Of a DNA stretch of 64,000 nucleotides, positions 59,827 through 64,000 are shown piece by piece (the first letter of the stretch is position 1; every line of letters begins with the position of its first letter). A program made the translations under genes and the position numbers. Source of the stretch: Lepidodermella squamata (lineage: Eukaryota; Gastrotricha); contig JBLDXI010000015.1 in NCBI GenBank assembly GCA_047495785.1, positions 1,240,001 through 1,304,000 on the forward strand, in the 5' to 3' direction. Under the pieces are notes generated by a model. That model searched no databases. It was not told the origin of the DNA and worked only from the letters and a program-made list of their open reading frames with translations.

Positions 59827-60861
59827 TTAATCTTCGTTGCTTCGGTGGCTGGTGCGAGCTGTCCTAGCCTTAGTAATAAATCGTTTGAACAAATGATCGG
59901 TGATGCGAACGGCCGGAGTAAGAATAGGAATCGGCGAAAAAGTGACAAGAACCGATGAATAAGGAGCACTGGATTGATCATTAACTTGAACAGCTCGATG
60001 TGGCACTTGCGATTCCATGGCTGAGACGATGAAAACCGGGAAAAGCAGCGAGAAAACGCAGCCTCGTACAAAAATGGAAGAAAATCCAACGCATACACTG
60101 GCTAGGATGAGCCCAAAACCGCAATAATAGGGCCAATAACGTTCGAGTTGAGAAATTCGATCAGCCACCTTGCGACCTTCGCTTGTCCAGCGATAATCAA
60201 AACAGTAAAATGAGCAGAGTAACGAATGATGAAGGAGTCCAATCAGCCACCCGATGCCAGGAATCATCGTAAATAGTTCGGCCTGAATGAGGACAATGAC
60301 TTGAATAATGAGGGAAAACACAATACTAGCTAGAGATTGACCCATTCCCATATTTACGATCTTAGTATCTCGTCGTTGATAATAAACAACGTCAGCTAAA
60401 TCTTGAAACCATATGGCATTAACAACTTTTCCGATGAGAAATAGGGGTAGCAGCCATAAGCAATCGAAAGCGAGTTCCAAAACGGCGAACATCAACGTTA
60501 GGAAGGTAGATTGGGCATGACCTGGAATTAGACGCTCCACTATCCAGGAAACGAAAGGCAAAAGAATCCAGTTGAAAGCAGCGATTGATACAAAGAATAT
60601 GATGCCGTTCCATAGCAGACATTGGCAAAATAATCTTCGAGGACTGCGTGTGAACGCGCTTGGCTGGCGGTTAGCATTGTTTCCAGCGTCAGCCTCCAGC
60701 AATTTCTGACGCTCAAGACGTCGCCTTTGAAGTACGGTTAGTTGCTGCCCATTGGCAGCAGCATTTAGGGCAACCTTAGAAACTGGTTCGAGACTCCAGA
60801 ATTTGTAGCATCCAGAGAGGGAATGCAGCAATCCATGTCCAAAGTAAAAAACGTGATCCAT
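59827..60861 (-). CDS. EI24: EI24/PIG8-like ER membrane protein
   Basis: Single exon, 344 residues, close to the human length (about 340). Recognised from LLPLFLIGKVVNAIWFQDLA and LLCSFYCFDYRWTSEGRKVA, both highly conserved in EI24 homologues. Several membrane segments are visible: FFVSIAAFNWILLPFVSWI, the VLELAFDCLWLLPLF stretch, ASIVFSLIIQVIVLI, and a pair near the C-terminus (CGFGLILASVCVGF, CVFSLLFPVFIVSA). EI24 is an endoplasmic reticulum protein linked to p53-induced apoptosis and required for basal autophagy. It lies 197 bases upstream of NMNAT on the same strand. Confidence 0.92.
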   Translation of the reverse strand: MDHVFYFGHGLLHSLSGCYKFWSLEPVSKVALNAAANGQQLTVLQRRRLERQKLLEADAGNNANRQPSAFTRSPRRLFCQCLLWNGIIFFVSIAAFNWILLPFVSWIVERLIPGHAQSTFLTLMFAVLELAFDCLWLLPLFLIGKVVNAIWFQDLADVVYYQRRDTKIVNMGMGQSLASIVFSLIIQVIVLIQAELFTMIPGIGWLIGLLHHSLLCSFYCFDYRWTSEGRKVADRISQLERYWPYYCGFGLILASVCVGFSSIFVRGCVFSLLFPVFIVSAMESQVPHRAVQVNDQSSAPYSSVLVTFSPIPILTPAVRITDHLFKRFITKARTARTSHRSNED

Positions 60862-61767
60862 AAAAATTCAAATAAGCTAAAATAAAATAAAACATAATCA
60901 GGAGTCAATATATAACATCGGCAATTGATTGAGCAAGAATACTCCGCGACACATGGCTTTCGACTTCGGAAAGTGTTGCAGAAAAATTTCAGAGAATCCA
61001 ATTTCAATTCAAAATTCGCACTACATTCGCACTACACTACATACCACGTGTGTACCCTTAGAAGATAGTTCAGCCTCTTGGAACCAGCAGTACCGAAACA
61101 GATCTCACGATGATCGACCTGGCTTACTTCTTCTGGCGCACGCCCAACACCTGACGACTCGTTCGCATCTGAGGCATTTTTTGAAAATATAAGTGTGACT
61201 TGTCAATTTTATGTCAAATTGTTCAAATAAAACTAAACTCTACGTTTTGTTGTATTGCTAAGTTGAAAAACGTTTTTGCGCGCTAACTTTTTCAGCGCTC
61301 GAAAAAACGGCTCGATCAGAAATCCGATCCCCCCTGTAATGCGGTTGGTTTTTTTGCCCCCGTTAACCACAAGAAACCTGTCACCCGCCTGTAACCATTC
61401 GCGTACTTGCCATGTTCTCCTATCCAAGGCATCTCAAATTTAGGCCGGCTTTAATAAGGGTAAAAAGGCTTTAATAAGGGTAGAAGACATTTTGATTCCC
61501 GCATTTCACATGCCACTTTATTATTCACTTAGTGAGCGATTGGGGGGTTGGTTAAGTATCTGCATCCCACGATCAACTTATTGGGATTTTCCTGAGAATG
61601 CACGGAAGGACCTTTAGCTTGGCAAAGCGTGGCACCGCGTTTCCGTGCATCCTCGTATGAAATGAGAGCGGCACGACTTGGCAGTCTGGATTGATTTTCA
61701 GTCATCTTTTAGTCAATAAGTGAACTGTAAACTCCTTTATTTATTCCTAGTCAAATTTCGTGGTTTC
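60862..61767. other. Divergent intergenic region
   Basis: Between EI24 (minus) and the small plus-strand ORF. It contains a tandem GGCTTTAATAAGGGTA duplication near 61448-61483 and must hold promoters for both directions; no clear core elements. TTCCTAG at about 61744-61750 could be a splice acceptor for the downstream transcript. Confidence 0.4.
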
Positions 61768-61944
61768 ATGATAATATCTAAGAAAGGAGTATTTGGTTGT
61801 TTTGTTGTTGCCTGCATCGCCCCGGTAGCCTACGAATATTACAAGTACCGCAAATTTTTAAACATTCAATCCGAGAGCGAAAAGCTTGCCAAAATTCGAT
61901 ACGGGAATACTGCTGAAATCAAATCATCAGAACAGTTGAACTAA
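61768..61944 (+). CDS. Small 58-residue single-pass membrane protein
   Basis: Starts MIISKKGVFGCFVVACIAPV: a basic N-terminus, one hydrophobic segment of about 17 residues, then a charged helix (YYKYRKF, SESEKLAKIRYG). The layout resembles small mitochondrial inner-membrane or assembly-factor proteins, but I recognise no family. Its TAA is followed after only TACA by the ATG of the phosphatase gene at 61949, so both must share one mRNA unless an internal promoter exists. The frame is open upstream to 61720 without an ATG. Confidence 0.5.
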   Translation: MIISKKGVFGCFVVACIAPVAYEYYKYRKFLNIQSESEKLAKIRYGNTAEIKSSEQLN

Positions 61945-61948
61945 TACA

Positions 61949-62917
61949 ATGGGTGCTAAAAATTGTCGACTGTTATCGTCCTCGCTTTTGGAGGAGTCTT
62001 TCGCTGCAATCGATACAGTTTTATTTGACTGTGATGGTGTCTTATGGCGAGGTTCTGAGATGATTCCTGGAGCTATCGATTTGACGAAAATTTTATTAGC
62101 ACATGGCAAACGTGTCGGCTACGTTACAAATAACAGCTCTAGAACTCAAGATCAAATGGTGGCGGAGTTACAGAAGCGGGGTCTTGCACTGCAGGAACCT
62201 GATTTGATTATGTGCACAGCAAGGGCAACTGCTTTGTATCTGAGCGAAAAACGGCCAAACTGCACAGCTTTTCGTATCGGCAATCCAGCTATTGCAGCTG
62301 AACTAGAGCGCGTAGGTGTCAAGAGCTGGACCCTGGAAAACAATGAGAACATCAACTCGGTCAAACCAGAGCAGTACAAAGTTGACGCTGTCATTTGCTC
62401 GCTCGATCGAGAGTTCACCTACAACAGGCTCGCTGTCAGCACTCATTTGTTGCACTTTAACAAAGACGCGCTATTTATTGCGTATGTTTTGTTTTACATC
62501 ATTATCAGTTGGCTTCAGGTTTTATATTCCAGCACTAATACTGACCCAACGTTTCCCGACGCTGGCGGGAGGGTTGCCCCTGGTTGCGGTTCAATCGTAG
62601 CCGCTGTTCAAACAGCAGCTTGTCGCGCTCCAGGCGTAATTATCGGCAAGCCATACCCATTAATGTTTAATCAAATGGCTGCCAAACTGAACCTCGACCC
62701 TAAACGAACGCTGATGGTTGGCGATCGTTGCGATACAGACATGGGGTTTGCATCAGCAATAGGTGCCCATTCACTTTTTGTTCAGACTGGAGCTGAAACG
62801 CTAGAAGACGCGCAGCGTTATGCCGAACAAGGTTCGGATTTCGCCCCCACCTTCTACCTATCTGGCGTCGAAGAGTTGAATAATATGATTAAAAATTGTC
62901 AAACAATTAAAAACTAA
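61949..62917 (+). CDS. PGP: Phosphoglycolate phosphatase-like HAD hydrolase, copy 1
   Basis: Exons 61949-62481 and 62533-62917 (918 bases, 305 residues) around a 51-bp in-frame intron; unspliced reading is also open but would insert 17 hydrophobic residues into the conserved ATNTDPTFP segment. HAD motifs: LFDCDGVLWRG (motif I nucleophile Asp), YVTNNSSRT (II), IGKP (III Lys), GDRCDTDMGFA (IV). A cap domain lies between II and III (C2 type). The family hydrolyses 2-phosphoglycolate, glycerol-3-phosphate or related side products in the cytosol; which substrate applies cannot be told here. Tandem with copy 2. Confidence 0.9.
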   Translation: MGAKNCRLLSSSLLEESFAAIDTVLFDCDGVLWRGSEMIPGAIDLTKILLAHGKRVGYVTNNSSRTQDQMVAELQKRGLALQEPDLIMCTARATALYLSEKRPNCTAFRIGNPAIAAELERVGVKSWTLENNENINSVKPEQYKVDAVICSLDREFTYNRLAVSTHLLHFNKDALFIAYVLFYIIISWLQVLYSSTNTDPTFPDAGGRVAPGCGSIVAAVQTAACRAPGVIIGKPYPLMFNQMAAKLNLDPKRTLMVGDRCDTDMGFASAIGAHSLFVQTGAETLEDAQRYAEQGSDFAPTFYLSGVEELNNMIKNCQTIKN

Positions 62918-63005
62918 CATGAAGTCGCCTTCCTAAATTTAATGATTGATTAGATTAAAGTGTGATTTATTTCTCTAAATCTCATAGATTTGCTTTATTT
63001 TTATA

Positions 63006-64000
63006 ATGAGTGACGATCGCAAAAGATGCGAGTTGTTAACTGAGCGAAATATCAGTGATTTGTTGACATCTCTGGACGCAGTTTTCTTCGATTGCGATGG
63101 AACTTTGTGGCGAGGTGATGAAATTTTACCGGGAGCTATCGCGACCCTGGAAAAACTGATCAGCCTCGGAAAGCGGGTCGGTTATGTAACTAATAATTCG
63201 TGTCGAACCCACGCAGAAATGGTGCATGAACTGCAAAAACGCGGCTTTCCTACTCCAGATCTCGACCTAGTGATGTGTACAGCTCATTCAGCGGCTCAAT
63301 ACATCGGGGCAAACCTACCTAAAAACAGCCTGGCTTTCTTAGTAGCACCGCCTGCTTTGGCGGAAGAACTGCATGCGGTCGGCATTCGGACCTTCACGGA
63401 TGCAGATGTTGGTGATGATTTCGATAAATTCCAAGCTGATGCGGTTGTTTGCGCCCTAGACCGAACGCTGAGTTATCGACGGCTTGCTATCGCTACGCAT
63501 TTGCTGATCAAAAATCCGGCGGCTTTATTTTTAGGTAAAGCCTGCAATATATTTTGAATTTTGACATTTTTCGTTTTTTAGCCTTGGAAATCTTTATATA
63601 ACAATTTATTTGTTTTTTTTGCTGATTGAATAGCCACGAATCTCGACTCAACTTTCCCAGAATCAGGCGGCCGTTTATCGCCAGACTGCGGTCCTATAGT
63701 CGCGGCTCTCAGCGTGGCTACCGGTCGCCAGGCCGACGTCTGCATCGGCAAACCGTCGCCGATAATGTTCGCGCAAATGGCCGACATCCTGAAATTGGAC
63801 CCGAAACGCGTGCTGATGGTCGGCGATCGATGCGAAACCGACATGGCCTTCGCTTCGGCTATCGGCGCTCGATCACTCATGGTCGAAACCGGTGTGAGTA
63901 CGCCGAAAGACGCGAAATCCTACGAGATTAGCGACCAGGCTGAGATTTTCGCAAAAGCGCCGCATTTCATCGCACCGAGTGTTGCGTTTTTCGGAGAAAT
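63006..64000 (+). CDS. PGP: Phosphoglycolate phosphatase-like, copy 2 (partial)
   Basis: Exon 1 is 63006-63534; exon 2 starts at 63634 and runs off the window, so the C-terminal end is missing. FFDCDGTLWRGDEILPGAI, YVTNNSCRTHAEM, ATNLDSTFPESGGRLSPDCG, IGKPSPIMF and VGDRCETDMAFASAIGARS show an intact active site. Clearly a tandem duplicate of copy 1, 88 bases downstream. The intron lies in the same Ala codon as in copy 1 but shifted by one base (phase 1 instead of 2). No strong poly(A) hexamer separates the two genes, and CTCATAG at about 62984-62990 could be a splice acceptor, so co-transcription is possible. Confidence 0.9.

Noticed and set aside
62482-62532. Reading the phosphatase copy 1 without splicing (open frame)
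   Set aside because: Would insert 17 hydrophobic residues into the invariant ATNxD region; GT..AG borders and the paralogue's intron at the same codon support a 51-bp intron.

Overview
The window is nuclear DNA from a small invertebrate animal. Genes carry spliceosomal introns with GT..AG ends, and most acceptors read TTTTCAG or TTTTTAG. Intergenic and intron DNA is AT-rich and littered with decayed transposons. One hairpin carries the 8-mer UAUCACAG of the protostome miR-2 family, and a short internal TTAGGG-type tract is present. Acceptor style and tight gene packing recall nematodes (non-rhabditid, since rhabditids use TTAGGC) or another small ecdysozoan; the phylum is inference only.

Left edge (1-6.3 kb): the 3' end of a non-LTR retrotransposon (minus strand), then two related SGNH-hydrolase-like genes arranged tail to tail. 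The left copy has an intact three-exon frame. The right copy has the same splice sites but a 1-bp frameshift and no clear start codon.

Centre (6.3-56.3 kb, minus strand): one gene, midasin (MDN1/Rea1), the giant dynein-like AAA+ ATPase of 60S ribosome maturation. I could join 22 exons with consistent splice phases into 14,835 coding bases, 4,944 residues: short N-terminus, six AAA modules, long linker, acidic region, C-terminal MIDAS domain. Its introns hold most of the rest: (a) an intact antisense gene for an atypical seven-helix receptor in a 8.3 kb intron (promoter 30.14 kb, coding 31.14-37.85 kb); (b) six regularly spaced miRNA-like hairpins at 40.40-41.53 kb, downstream of a TTTAAAAG promoter-like site on the plus strand; (c) a 7.8 kb intron with a multi-exon DNA transposon flanked by TGTCTGTCCGCAAC iterons, two MULE pieces (one with long inverted repeats and a 12-bp flanking direct repeat) and two LINE 3' ends; (d) remnants of hAT, pogo-like, Ty3/Gypsy and LINE elements; (e) four scattered copies of a short repeat family.

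Right edge: on the minus strand, upstream of MDN1, lie ATG12, NMNAT and EI24. Diverging on the plus strand are a 58-residue membrane ORF, ending 4 nt before the ATG of a phosphoglycolate phosphatase-like gene, and a tandem phosphatase paralogue cut by the window end. These are housekeeping functions (ribosome assembly, autophagy, NAD synthesis, metabolite repair) without an obvious shared pathway.

The strongest candidate for something undescribed is the hairpin cluster inside MDN1, followed by the iteron-flanked transposon and the overlapping cysteine-rich ORF it carries.
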